Shown in pieces: positions 26,039 through 34,528 of a DNA stretch of 64,000 nt. Source of the DNA: G963556115 sp963678205 (GTDB taxonomy: Bacteria; Planctomycetota; SZUA-567); contig OY782760.1 in assembly GCA_963678205.1 (NCBI GenBank), forward strand, positions 1,798,001 through 1,862,000. The letters are read 5' to 3'. The position numbers were made by a program, and so were the translations under genes. Each line of letters opens with the position of its first letter. Within the stretch, counting starts at the first letter, position 1. The notes under the pieces were generated by a model, which was not told the origin of the DNA, searched no databases, and saw nothing but the letters and a program-made list of their open reading frames with translations.

Positions 26039-26677
26039 ATGAGTAGTATACAAGAAAAAATATTTAGAGAAAAACTTATAGCTGTTCTTGTATTTAATGA
26101 AGAAAAAGAAGTAAAGCCTGTAATCGAAGCACTTCTTGAAGGCGGAGTAAATATTATTGAGCTTGCGCTTAGAAGTGAATATTCGCTTCAAGCTGTAGCA
26201 AAGGTTCTCCAGGAATATCCTGAAATGACTGTGGGGATTGGTACTGTTATTACTCCAAAGCAGGTAGAAGAAGTCAAGGCTTTAAATGTGCCATTTGCTG
26301 TTGCTCCTGGTCTTAACAGAAAGGTTCTTGATAAGGCTAAAGAAGTAGGACTTGAGTTTTATCCAGGTATTACTACTCCTTCAGAGATTGAATCAGCTCT
26401 TGAGTATGATAAACGTATAATGAAATTCTTTCCTGCTGAGCCAGCTGGGGGGCTGTCATATATTAAAAGTATTAATGCTCCATATGCACATCTTGGTATA
26501 AAGTATATTCCACTTGGTGGAGTCAACGCTAATAATCTCTCTGAATATTGCAAATCGGATATTATTGGTGCTATCGGCGGTTCTTGGATTGCTCCGCGAA
26601 AATTGATTGAGGCAGGTGAGTGGAAGATAATCAAGGAGCAATCTCGTGAGGCTGTGCATATTAAGGAGAACTCGTAA
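26039..26677 (+). CDS. eda: KDPG/KHG aldolase
   Basis: Class I aldolase of 212 residues. The catalytic Glu lies in IIELALRS, and the Schiff-base Lys in KFFPAEPAGG; phosphate-binding glycines are in IPLGGVN and GAIGGSWI. It cleaves 2-keto-3-deoxy-6-phosphogluconate to pyruvate and glyceraldehyde 3-phosphate. The ATG at 26039 after AGGGAAAATATT is preferred to a GTG at 26000. Its stop overlaps the kdgK start (TAATG), so the two are translationally coupled. Confidence 0.92.
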   Translation: MSSIQEKIFREKLIAVLVFNEEKEVKPVIEALLEGGVNIIELALRSEYSLQAVAKVLQEYPEMTVGIGTVITPKQVEEVKALNVPFAVAPGLNRKVLDKAKEVGLEFYPGITTPSEIESALEYDKRIMKFFPAEPAGGLSYIKSINAPYAHLGIKYIPLGGVNANNLSEYCKSDIIGAIGGSWIAPRKLIEAGEWKIIKEQSREAVHIKENS

Positions 26678-27771
26678 TGAAGGATGTTGTTGTTACTTTC
26701 GGTGAGATAATGGGGCGAATTGATATGCCTGATAAAAAGAAAGTTATTCAGAATCTACCGGGAGAAGTTTCGTATAATTTTGCAGGGGCAGAAGCAAGTG
26801 TTGCTGTATCTGTAAAATATTTGGGAAAGAATACAAGATATGTAACTGCACTGCCTGCACACGAGCTTGGTGATGCCTGTATTAATAAACTTAGAGGGCT
26901 TGGTGTAGATGTAGATTATATTCATCGTGGTGAGGGTAGACTTGGAGTTTATTATGTTGAGGCTGGTGCAAATCAGCGCCCAAGCAAGGTAATATACGAC
27001 CGTGAGTATTCTGCAATAAGTATGGTTGATTTTGATGAATTTGATTGGGACTCAATTTTTGACGGTGCTACATGGCTGCATACAACAGGTATTACTGCAG
27101 CATTATCAAAGAAGTCTGCTGAAAATACTTTGAAAGTATGTAAACTTGCTAAAGAAAAAGGTCTAAAGGTTTCATGTGACTTGAATTTTAGAGGTAAATT
27201 GTGGAAGTTTGATACTAGGTATGATGCAAAGACACTTGCTCAGATGACAATGCCTGAAATTTTGAATTATGTTGATGTTCTTATTGGTAATGAAGAGGAT
27301 GCTGCTGTTGTTCTGGATATTCATGCAGAAGGAACTGATATTAATAGCGGTGTAATCTCTTCTGATGGATATGTCAGTGTTGCTCGTCAGATTATTGAGC
27401 GTTTCCCTCAGATGGAGAAGGTGGCAATTACCCTTCGTGAGAGTATTTCTGCCTCTCATAACAACTGGGGAGGGATGCTCTATGATAAACTACAGGATAA
27501 GGCATTTTTCGGACCTGTAGACTCCTCAAATAGTTATGAGCCTTATAGAATATATAATATTGTTGATAGAGTGGGAGGAGGGGATTCTTTTGCTGCAGGG
27601 CTTATATATGCCCTCAATTCAGATAATTATTCTGATAGTGAGAGTGCTATTAAGTTTGCCGCAGCAGCTTCGTGTCTCTGTCACAGTATCAACGGTGATT
27701 TTAATTATTCGTCACTGTCTGAAGTTGAGCACCTTATGAAAGGTGACAGTTCTGGACGTGTACAGAGATAA
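26677..27771 (+). CDS. kdgK: 2-keto-3-deoxygluconate kinase (PfkB family)
   Basis: PfkB-type sugar kinase of 364 residues. The N-terminus VTFGEIMGRIDMP and C-terminal VGGGDSFAAGLIYAL (catalytic Asp) are diagnostic; the anion-hole glycines are intact. Next to KDPG aldolase the natural substrate is 2-keto-3-deoxygluconate, giving KDPG. It ends the operon, followed by a strong hairpin. The pair forms the lower part of hexuronate or pectin/alginate breakdown; upper-pathway genes are not in the window. Confidence 0.88.
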   Translation: MKDVVVTFGEIMGRIDMPDKKKVIQNLPGEVSYNFAGAEASVAVSVKYLGKNTRYVTALPAHELGDACINKLRGLGVDVDYIHRGEGRLGVYYVEAGANQRPSKVIYDREYSAISMVDFDEFDWDSIFDGATWLHTTGITAALSKKSAENTLKVCKLAKEKGLKVSCDLNFRGKLWKFDTRYDAKTLAQMTMPEILNYVDVLIGNEEDAAVVLDIHAEGTDINSGVISSDGYVSVARQIIERFPQMEKVAITLRESISASHNNWGGMLYDKLQDKAFFGPVDSSNSYEPYRIYNIVDRVGGGDSFAAGLIYALNSDNYSDSESAIKFAAAASCLCHSINGDFNYSSLSEVEHLMKGDSSGRVQR

Positions 27772-27792
27772 TTTTATTCTCCAAATAATCAA

Positions 27793-27841
27793 AAATAAGT
27801 ATGTGGCATAATCTGTTAAGGGTTATGCCACATACTTATTT
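27793..27841 (+). terminator. Terminator of the iclR-tct-eda-kdgK operon
   Basis: Two perfect 19-base arms (27793-27811 and 27823-27841, beginning AAATAAGTATGTGGC) with an 11-base loop, 21 bases after the kdgK stop. Confidence 0.8.
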
Positions 27842-28063
27842 CTGGTTTGGTGTAAATTTAATTTCTTTTGGCGCTTTATTCATTAAAAAAATGGAGTCAA
27901 CCTATAATTAGTATATAGTAGATACATAGGATAAAGAATCTATTATAACATCGCGTTAAACCCAAAGTATTAGTTGAGTTTATATGTTAATAAAAAAAAG
28001 ATTTGAGTAAATGTTTTAAAACTATAAGATTATATTTGTATATAATAAGTCAGGAGCTGATTA

Positions 28064-29410
28064 ATGGATATTACAACTAAGGCAATATTAGATAGTATCT
28101 CGGATGGAGTGTTTACTGTCGATAAAGATTGGCGCATAACTTCAATCAATCGTTCAGCTCAGGAGATAATTGGTATAACTAAAGAGGAGGCTTTAGGTAA
28201 ACTTTGCTCAGAAGTGTTCCGGTCAAGTTTGTGTGGTGACTCTTGCCCATTAAAGCAGACCTTTGATATGGAAAAACCGCTTATTGGAGTGTCTGCATTT
28301 TTTATTAGTGCAGAAGGTGAAAGAATACCTATAAGCATCTCTTCGTCAGTACTCAAGGATGAGGAAGGTAATATTATTGGTGGAGTTGAGACTTTTCGGG
28401 ATTTGTCTGAGGTTGTGGCTCTATATCAGGAATTGTCGGATAAATACTCTATTGGGGACTTTGTAAGTCATAGCTCAAAGATGCGGGGGCTCTTTGAAAT
28501 AATACCGGCTGTCGCGATGAGTAGGAGTACTGTACTTATCCAGGGGGATACAGGGACAGGTAAGGAGGTTTTAGCCCGTACAATTCATGAACAGAGTGAT
28601 CGCGCCTTAGCGCCATTTGTTGCTATTAATTGCGGGGCTTTACCTGATAGTCTGCTTGAATCGGAATTATTTGGATATAAAAAAGGGGCTTTTACTGGTG
28701 CTGATAAAGATAAGCTGGGGAGATTTGCTCTGGCAAAGGGGGGGACTCTATTTCTTGACGAAATTGGAGAAATCAGTCTTGCAATGCAGGTGCGTTTACT
28801 TCGAGTACTCCAGGAGAGAGTTTATGAGCCACTCGGTGCGGTACAATCTGAGGAGGCTGATGTCAGAGTAATTGCGGCAACGCATCGTGATCTGAAAGCT
28901 ATGGTTGAGAGCGGGGAATTTAGAGAGGATCTCTACTATAGGATAAATGTTGCCCGACTTGAGTTGCCTGTGCTGGCTGAGAGAAAAGAGGATATCCCGC
29001 TGCTAGTAGAAAAATTTATTAATAAATTCAACCTGCTGATGAGGAAGAATATTCTTGGTATTGAGGTCGAGGCGATATCATTGCTTGTTGCCCATAACTG
29101 GCCAGGAAATATCAGAGAACTTGAAAATGTTATTGAAAGAGCGTTTATTCTCTGTACTTCTGATTTGATACGTATAGAGCATTTACCAGAAGAGTTTCGT
29201 GAGCGAAGTGGCAGTGGAAACAAGCTAACTACTTTTAAAACTCAAGCTAAGGATATAATTGAAGAGAAGAGTATAATGGATGCACTTGCTCGTAATAACT
29301 ACAATAGACTTGCAACTGCAGAGGAGCTGGGAATGCATAAATCCACACTATTTCGAAAAATTAAAAAGTTGGGTATTGTCCTGCCTGAAAAGGATGGCAG
29401 GTCATCCTGA
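28064..29410 (+). CDS. Sigma54-dependent activator with PAS domain (ORP-locus type)
   Basis: 448 residues. An N-terminal PAS domain (1-120) has Cys48, Cys57 and Cys61 in the segment GKLCSEVFRSSLCGDSCPL, possible redox or metal ligands. The AAA+ domain (about 130-370) has Walker A GDTGTGKE (161-168), the sigma54-contact loop GAFTGA (208-213) and Walker B TLFLDE. A Fis-type helix-turn-helix ends the protein. It sits upstream of a sigma54 promoter and a NifX/MinD-ferredoxin gene set, the same partnership as DVU2106 with the orange-protein operons of Desulfovibrio vulgaris, so it probably activates those genes. Confidence 0.9.
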   Translation: MDITTKAILDSISDGVFTVDKDWRITSINRSAQEIIGITKEEALGKLCSEVFRSSLCGDSCPLKQTFDMEKPLIGVSAFFISAEGERIPISISSSVLKDEEGNIIGGVETFRDLSEVVALYQELSDKYSIGDFVSHSSKMRGLFEIIPAVAMSRSTVLIQGDTGTGKEVLARTIHEQSDRALAPFVAINCGALPDSLLESELFGYKKGAFTGADKDKLGRFALAKGGTLFLDEIGEISLAMQVRLLRVLQERVYEPLGAVQSEEADVRVIAATHRDLKAMVESGEFREDLYYRINVARLELPVLAERKEDIPLLVEKFINKFNLLMRKNILGIEVEAISLLVAHNWPGNIRELENVIERAFILCTSDLIRIEHLPEEFRERSGSGNKLTTFKTQAKDIIEEKSIMDALARNNYNRLATAEELGMHKSTLFRKIKKLGIVLPEKDGRSS

Positions 29411-29436
29411 AGCTATAAATATAATTGTTGAGTCGC

Positions 29437-29465
29437 ATAGAGAGTAGCGTTTTGCTACTCTCTAT
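29437..29465 (+). terminator. Terminator of the sigma54-activator gene
   Basis: Arms ATAGAGAGTAGC (29437-29448) and GCTACTCTCTAT (29454-29465) with a five-base loop, followed by TTTATCT. Confidence 0.85.
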
Positions 29466-29470
29466 TTTAT

Positions 29471-29496
29471 CTACAGTCGCATATGTGCAACTGTAG
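29471..29496 (+). promoter_or_regulatory. Inverted repeat, possible enhancer (UAS) site
   Basis: CTACAGT...ACTGTAG with an inner GCA...TGC forms a near-perfect palindrome. It lies about 90-110 bases upstream of the sigma54 promoter, the usual position of activator binding sites. Confidence 0.5.
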
Positions 29497-29580
29497 AATG
29501 GCCTTAAATAACGGGGTGTTTTTTTTATATCTTTATTACTTAGTTATTTATAGTTTTTGGTGTTGTGGTTGTTTTGAAAC

Positions 29581-29596
29581 TGGCACGATAGTTGTT
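29581..29596 (+). promoter_or_regulatory. Sigma54 promoter of the ORP-like operon
   Basis: TGGCACG-ATAG-TTGTT matches the -24/-12 consensus with correct spacing, 54 bases before the first gene of the cluster. The adjacent regulator is a sigma54 activator. Confidence 0.75.
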
Positions 29597-29649
29597 AATA
29601 TGGTAACGTTGCAACATTATAAATTTAATATCCTGTAATAGGAGGAAAT

Positions 29650-30237
29650 ATGAAACAGATTAAAGTAGCTTTCTCAGCTCTTAAGAATAGGGTTGCTCCT
29701 GTATTTGATACATCGAGTGAAATTATTGTTACTACGGTTGAGGATAGTAAAATTGTAAGTGAAGAGAGCGTTTGTTTGACGCAGAACACTGTTTTTGAAT
29801 TGATTGACAAATTACATGAACTGAAAATTAATCAGCTTGTATGCGGTGGAATTTCCAGAGCATTGCAGTATCAGATTGAGCAGAAAGATATTATTGTAGT
29901 GCCATTTATTTCTGGAGAACTAAGTGCTGTGAAAGAGGGCTGGTTGAAGAATGAACTTAATAAGGAGGAATATATTATGCCAGGATGTTGTGGAAGACGT
30001 GTAAGAGGTGGTAGTATGAAAGCAGGAGCTGGTCGTATGAACGCTAACGGTCGTAATGATTGTGTTGCTGGAAAAGGAATAGGTCGCGGAGCATTTCGTG
30101 GATGCGGTTTAGGCTTTGGTCCGGGAGCAGCGACTGGGTTCGGAATTGGCCAGGGCAGAGGGCAAGGTAGAGGGTTGGGACTTGGCCGTGGATTTGGTCT
30201 TGGGGCTAATGTTAACCAGAATAACCTAGATTCATAA
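29650..30237 (+). CDS. NifX-fold protein with Gly/Cys-rich tail (ORP-like cluster)
   Basis: 195 residues. Residues 1-105 follow the dinitrogenase iron-molybdenum cofactor fold (NifX/NafY), starting IKVAFSALKNRVAPVFD. Residues 110-195 form a Gly-, Arg- and Cys-rich tail (MPGCCGRRVRGG..., FGPGAATGFGIG) like stand-alone DUF5320-type proteins. A strong internal AAGGAGG at 29962-29968 precedes ATG 29977, so the tail may also be made as a separate 86-residue protein. It probably binds a metal cluster for the following proteins. First gene of the sigma54-driven operon. Confidence 0.8.
   Translation: MKQIKVAFSALKNRVAPVFDTSSEIIVTTVEDSKIVSEESVCLTQNTVFELIDKLHELKINQLVCGGISRALQYQIEQKDIIVVPFISGELSAVKEGWLKNELNKEEYIMPGCCGRRVRGGSMKAGAGRMNANGRNDCVAGKGIGRGAFRGCGLGFGPGAATGFGIGQGRGQGRGLGLGRGFGLGANVNQNNLDS
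29962..29979 (+). promoter_or_regulatory. Internal Shine-Dalgarno site and start codon
   Basis: AAGGAGG, eight bases, then ATG in frame at codon 110 of the preceding gene. It would give the Gly-rich tail alone, beginning MPGCCGRR. Confidence 0.55.
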
Positions 30238-30295
30238 TTTTAGTTGTATACTTAGTTATTATATAATAATTTTAAGCAATAGAAAAGGAACGATA

Positions 30296-30658
30296 ATGAA
30301 AATAGCAATTACTAGTTCAGGAAATGAGCTTACAGCTGCTGTTGACCAACGTTTTGGTCGTGCTGCAATGTTTATACTTTATGATATAGAGAGTGGTGAG
30401 TTTGAAGTATTTGATAATAAACAGAACTTGAATGCTACCCAAGGTGCCGGGATTCAGGCTGCTCAGAAAGTATTTAATATGGGTGCAGAAGCTCTTATTA
30501 CTGGTCACTGTGGCCCAAAGGCGTTCGCCGCTCTCAGTGCTGCTGGTGTAAAAATATATTGCGGGGCTACTGGTACAATTGAATCAGCGATTACTCGGTA
30601 TAAAGAAGGTGGTCTGACTGTAAGTACTGGAGCAGATGTTGAAGGTCACTGGGTATAA
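30296..30658 (+). CDS. NifX/orange-protein-family metal-cluster protein
   Basis: 120 residues with the dinitrogenase iron-molybdenum cofactor fold: VDQRFGRAAMFILYDIESGEF, then ALITGHCGPKAFAALSAAGVKIYCG. Desulfovibrio ORP has the same fold and carries a Mo-Cu-S cluster; whether this copy binds one is unknown. Ribosome site AAAAGGAACGATA. It is followed by the MinD/ferredoxin ATPases, which could load or move its cluster. Confidence 0.88.
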   Translation: MKIAITSSGNELTAAVDQRFGRAAMFILYDIESGEFEVFDNKQNLNATQGAGIQAAQKVFNMGAEALITGHCGPKAFAALSAAGVKIYCGATGTIESAITRYKEGGLTVSTGADVEGHWV

Positions 30659-30678
30659 CCGTAACGAGAGGATATAAT

Positions 30679-31527
30679 ATGAAAATTGCTATTGCTTCAG
30701 GTAAGGGCGGAACAGGAAAGACTACATTATCTGTAAATATCGCTCAGGCAATTGATTCTCCTCTAGTACTGCTTGATTGTGATGTGGAAGAGCCTAATAG
30801 CAGGCTCTTCCTGAATACTGAGTATGTAGGAGAAGAAGTAGTAAGCACACTTATTCCAGAGGTTGATACTGAGAAGTGTAATGGATGTGGTGAATGTGCA
30901 AGATTCTGTCAGTACAATGCTATTGTAACCTTTGGAACAAAGCCGTTGGTATTCCCTGAAATGTGTCATGGCTGTGGAGGGTGCGCAAAACTGTGCCCAC
31001 AAGGAGCAATTTCTGAAATTGAGCATAGAATAGGGAGTATTACTCAGTATAAAGCGGGTAAGATTACATTATATCAGGGCTGTATCGATGTCGGTGTGTC
31101 TATGGCTCCGCCGCTTATTAGAGAACTGAAGAAGAAAATTCCTGATGATCAGTTGGTTATAATGGATGCACCTCCAGGAACAACCTGCCCTGTGGTTACG
31201 ACACTCGGTGAAGTTGATTATGTTGTGCTTGTGACTGAACCAACGCCATTTGGTCTCAATGATCTGGCACTGGCTGTTGATATGGTTAGGGCGCTTGGCT
31301 TGCCGTTTGGCGTGATAATAAACAGAGTCGGTATTGGCGATGACAGGATTAATTTGTATTGTGAAAGAGAGAATATACCTGTTTTACTTGAAATTCCTAA
31401 TGATAGAGCAGTGGCAGAGGCTTATTCAAGGGGGGAATCAATTGTAGAAAGTGTGGAAGGCTATAGGGAGCTCTTTGCTGGGGTAATGGAAAAAGTTGAA
31501 GAAGAGTATAGAGGTGCAGGCAAATGA
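30679..31527 (+). CDS. MinD-family ATPase with inserted ferredoxin domain (first)
   Basis: 282 residues. Deviant Walker A GKGGTGKTT (8-16) opens the P-loop ATPase. Inserted at about 60-115 are two [4Fe-4S] motifs with Cys67/70/73/77 and Cys96/99/102/106 (CNGCGECARFC, CHGCGGCAKLC). The ATPase resumes with VIMDAPPGTTCPVVT. Proteins of this kind (COG1149) occur in anaerobes, and in Desulfovibrio belong to the ORP complex. Its stop overlaps the next start (ATGA), so the two ATPases are coupled and may form a heterodimer. Confidence 0.92.
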   Translation: MKIAIASGKGGTGKTTLSVNIAQAIDSPLVLLDCDVEEPNSRLFLNTEYVGEEVVSTLIPEVDTEKCNGCGECARFCQYNAIVTFGTKPLVFPEMCHGCGGCAKLCPQGAISEIEHRIGSITQYKAGKITLYQGCIDVGVSMAPPLIRELKKKIPDDQLVIMDAPPGTTCPVVTTLGEVDYVVLVTEPTPFGLNDLALAVDMVRALGLPFGVIINRVGIGDDRINLYCERENIPVLLEIPNDRAVAEAYSRGESIVESVEGYRELFAGVMEKVEEEYRGAGK

Positions 31528-32390
31528 AAGAACTTGTAATTATCAGTGGAAAAGGTGGAACTGGCAAGACTAGTATTACTGCATCATTTGCTGTGCTTGC
31601 CAAAGACGCTGTGGTTGCCGACTGTGATGTAGATGCAGCTGACCTGCATCTTATTCTTGAACCTGAGGTAAAGGAAAGAGAAGAATTTTATAGTGGCAAA
31701 CTTGCTCATATAGATATAAATAAATGTCTTGCGTGTGGTGTCTGCGAAGAGTATTGCAGATTTGAGGCTATTTTACATGACTCTAGCGGCAAATATATCG
31801 TCGATCCAAATAACTGTGAAGGCTGTGGGGTATGTGTGCGTTTCTGTCCAAGTAATGCTATTAGCTTTAATGATCGCCTCTGTGGTGACTGGATGATATC
31901 TCAGACAAGACGCGGAAGCATGGCTCATGCAAAACTTGGAATTGCTGCTGAAAATTCTGGCAAATTGGTTTCTACCGTTCGTAAGAATGCTCAGGAGCTT
32001 GCTGAAAAAAATAATACCCCATTAATTATTATTGATGGCCCTCCGGGAATTGGGTGTCCTGTAATAGCCTCGGTTACTGGAGCCAGTATTGTATTGGTTG
32101 TGACTGAGCCTACAGTATCAGGTGCTCACGATATGCTGAGGGTATTAAAACTAACCAAGCATTTTGGTATTCCTACTCTGATATGTGTAAATAAATGGGA
32201 TTTAAATCAGGATATGACTGAGTCTATAGAAAAGTCTGCACGTGAGCATAATGCAACAGTTGTAGGAAGAGTAAGGTATGATAATATGGTGAGTAAGGCT
32301 CAGATTGAGAAGAAAGCTATTATTGAAACTGATGCTCCTTCTGCAGAAGATATAAGAAATATCTGGAAAAATATTGAAAAAAACCTATAA
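31524..32390 (+). CDS. MinD-family ATPase with inserted ferredoxin domain (second)
   Basis: 288 residues, paralogue of the preceding gene. Walker A SGKGGTGKT lies at 8-16 and two [4Fe-4S] sites are formed by Cys68/71/74/78 and Cys98/101/104/108 (CLACGVCEEYC, CEGCGVCVRFC). IIDGPPGIGCPV is the second ATPase motif. Paired MinD-ferredoxin ATPases are the hallmark of the ORP operons. They are predicted to couple ATP hydrolysis with electron or cluster transfer to the NifX-fold proteins. Confidence 0.92.
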   Translation: MKELVIISGKGGTGKTSITASFAVLAKDAVVADCDVDAADLHLILEPEVKEREEFYSGKLAHIDINKCLACGVCEEYCRFEAILHDSSGKYIVDPNNCEGCGVCVRFCPSNAISFNDRLCGDWMISQTRRGSMAHAKLGIAAENSGKLVSTVRKNAQELAEKNNTPLIIIDGPPGIGCPVIASVTGASIVLVVTEPTVSGAHDMLRVLKLTKHFGIPTLICVNKWDLNQDMTESIEKSAREHNATVVGRVRYDNMVSKAQIEKKAIIETDAPSAEDIRNIWKNIEKNL

Positions 32391-32442
32391 TAAGGTTATG
32401 GTTATATGTTGATAAAATTATATGATTTATTAGGAGAAATTA

Positions 32443-32781
32443 ATGAAAATTGCAATTCCTTTGGCTGAAGGTAAGCTAACTATGCATTTTGGACATTGCG
32501 CGCAGTTTGCAATTATAGAGTTTGATGAAGCATCAAAGACTATTACTGGCAGAAATGACGTAGATGCTCCACCTCACGAACCTGGCTTGCTGCCAAAGTG
32601 GCTTGGTGAGAAAGGTGTAGGACAGATTATCGCAGGCGGCATGGGACAGAGAGCTCAAGGATTATTCTCAGCTCAAGGTATCAATGTAATTGTTGGTGCT
32701 CCTGTACAGACTCCTGAAGAGCTAGTTGCTTCATGGGCTGCAGGGACACTTGTATCTGGTGTTAATGGCTGTGATCACTAG
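32443..32781 (+). CDS. NifX-fold protein, last gene of the ORP-like operon
   Basis: 112 residues: MHFGHCAQFAIIEFDEASKT and IIAGGMGQRAQGLFSAQGINVIVG match the iron-molybdenum cofactor domain, as in proteins encoded beside MinD-ferredoxin ATPases. Cys and His in FGHC could be ligands. The N-terminus MKIAIPLAEGKLTMHFG is family-like. Ribosome site TAGGAGAAATTA. A hairpin follows the stop. Confidence 0.88.
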   Translation: MKIAIPLAEGKLTMHFGHCAQFAIIEFDEASKTITGRNDVDAPPHEPGLLPKWLGEKGVGQIIAGGMGQRAQGLFSAQGINVIVGAPVQTPEELVASWAAGTLVSGVNGCDH

Positions 32782-32809
32782 TGCATAAGATATTTAATAA
32801 AGATGTACG

Positions 32810-32843
32810 TTATGAAAGCTGCTCTAAAGAGCAGCTTTCATAA
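32810..32843 (+). terminator. Terminator of the ORP-like operon
   Basis: Arms TTATGAAAGCTGCTCT (32810-32825) and its complement (32828-32843) are perfect around AA. It lies between convergent genes. Confidence 0.75.
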
Positions 32844-32896
32844 TTAATAAGAATCAAATATTTATATTTCTATAACTCAAAGTTATATATCCTGTG

Positions 32897-34036
32897 CTAT
32901 TTTTTGTTATATGCACTGAAAGTATACATAATTTCTCTGGTGGTGTTTTTCATGTATTCTTCTGCGGTTTTAATTGCATTTTCAAGTGTAACTGGGCCTG
33001 GACAGATGGAGAAGGTTGCGGTGATACCGCAATCACGAAGCTCATCGATTTTTTCTCCAATACTACCGGCAAGCGCAATGCATGGGATATTATATTTTTT
33101 TGCAATGTTACCAACTCCGGCTGGAGCTTTGCCAAATTTAGTCTGGAAATCAATCTGCCCTTCGGCAGTAAATACTAGGTCTGCATCTTTAATTTTGTCT
33201 TCAAGACTTACTGCTTTGAATACTAAGTCTATCCCTTTGGCTAGAATTGCATTGGCGAAGACTACTAGGCCTGCGCCGAGTCCACCTGCTGCTCCTGCTC
33301 CCTTTATGCCATCTATATCAAGACCAAACTGATCTTTTACTACTTTTGCAAAATTTTTAAGTCCTTTATCGAGAAATTCAATGTCTTCTGGGATGGCGCC
33401 TTTCTGTTTGCCATATACGTAAGCTGCGCCATCAATACCTGAAAGTGGGTTTTCAACATCGCAGGCTACTTCAAATTCAATATCCTTAATCTCAGGCATA
33501 ATGCCACTCATATCAATTTTAGCAATATTAATGAGCTCCTTGCCAATAGGTTTAAGCTCTCTGTTATTTTTATCAAGGAATTTTACACCAAGTGCTGCAG
33601 CCATACCAATACCTGCATCGTTGGTAGCGCTGCCACCTATACCAAGGATAATTTTTTTTGCGCCTCTGTTTATTGCGTTTTTAATTAGTTCACCTGTACC
33701 AAATGTGGTTGTAATCAGGGCATTTTTTTCGCTATCTTTGAGTAGGGCAATACCGCTTGAAAGAGCCATTTCTATGGCAGCAGTATTGTTAGTTGGAACA
33801 TAGGTGTAATCTGCATTGATTTTTCTGAATAAAGGGTCGTTAACTTGACATGAAATAAGCTCTCCGCCAAGCGCTCCTTGTAGTACATCCACAAGTCCGT
33901 CGCCTCCATCAGCAACAGGTACAAGTATTGTTTCAATGTTTTGGTCGAAAGATTTAATTCCTGCTTCAATTACTTTTGAGGCTTGTGATGCTGTTAAACT
34001 TGATTTTAATGCGTTTGGAGCGATTACTATTTTCAT
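32897..34036 (-). CDS. glxK: Glycerate kinase
   Basis: GarK/GlxK-type glycerate kinase, 379 residues. The N-terminus KIVIAPNALKSSLTASQAS, PVADGGDGLVDVL and ILGIGGSATNDAGIGMAAALG are family signatures, and the C-terminal GQIDFQTKFGKAPAGV is typical. It phosphorylates glycerate to 2- or 3-phosphoglycerate. Glycerate is made in glyoxylate, serine or sugar-acid catabolism, which fits the KDG genes nearby and the decayed serine genes on the other side. It faces the ORP operon across a shared hairpin. Confidence 0.92.
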   Translation of the reverse strand: MKIVIAPNALKSSLTASQASKVIEAGIKSFDQNIETILVPVADGGDGLVDVLQGALGGELISCQVNDPLFRKINADYTYVPTNNTAAIEMALSSGIALLKDSEKNALITTTFGTGELIKNAINRGAKKIILGIGGSATNDAGIGMAAALGVKFLDKNNRELKPIGKELINIAKIDMSGIMPEIKDIEFEVACDVENPLSGIDGAAYVYGKQKGAIPEDIEFLDKGLKNFAKVVKDQFGLDIDGIKGAGAAGGLGAGLVVFANAILAKGIDLVFKAVSLEDKIKDADLVFTAEGQIDFQTKFGKAPAGVGNIAKKYNIPCIALAGSIGEKIDELRDCGITATFSICPGPVTLENAIKTAEEYMKNTTREIMYTFSAYNKK

Positions 34037-34528
34037 GGTATAACGTCGCTTTCTTGAATAATTTATAATAAATAAAATAATTAGTGCTTTAGGTTAAACG
34101 CAAAATTTATTAAAGTAATTATTACCTCGATTTGTTTGTTATGTTTTTTTAAATACTTAACTGATTGTTGAGTATTGTAGTTAAATATACTGTTAAATCA
34201 AGAATTAATTGAAATTGTTTTAGTTTATATTGATTATAGTATACGAAATACTTTTATTGTATGTATGTTAATTTTAATGTTATGCCGTTTTGTTTTTAAA
34301 TGTCTTTTGATTACTAATGGCTCTATAAATTGCAGCAAGTACTATTTAGTTTTGTTAAAAAGTTGACAGCATTTTTAAAAATGATATGTTCATAATTGGT
34401 TAAGCTAAGAAATGAATTTTAGGTTCTAGAAAGGTTGGTTATATAACAGTGTAGTAGCAAGGTAGTGTGGAGAGTTGTGTTGGTTACTGTGTGCTTAATA
34501 AGCGGTAATATTGTTTGAGTTATTATAT
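34037..34528. other. Gap with a possible promoter for decayed genes
   Basis: 492 AT-rich bases. TTGACA at 34363-34368 with TATGTT at 34385-34390 (16-base spacer) could be the old promoter of the pseudogene that follows. No other gene was recognised. Confidence 0.35.

Noticed and set aside
29471..29496. Palindrome as a second terminator
   Set aside because: No U tract follows and a good terminator already stands at 29437-29465; an activator site is more likely.
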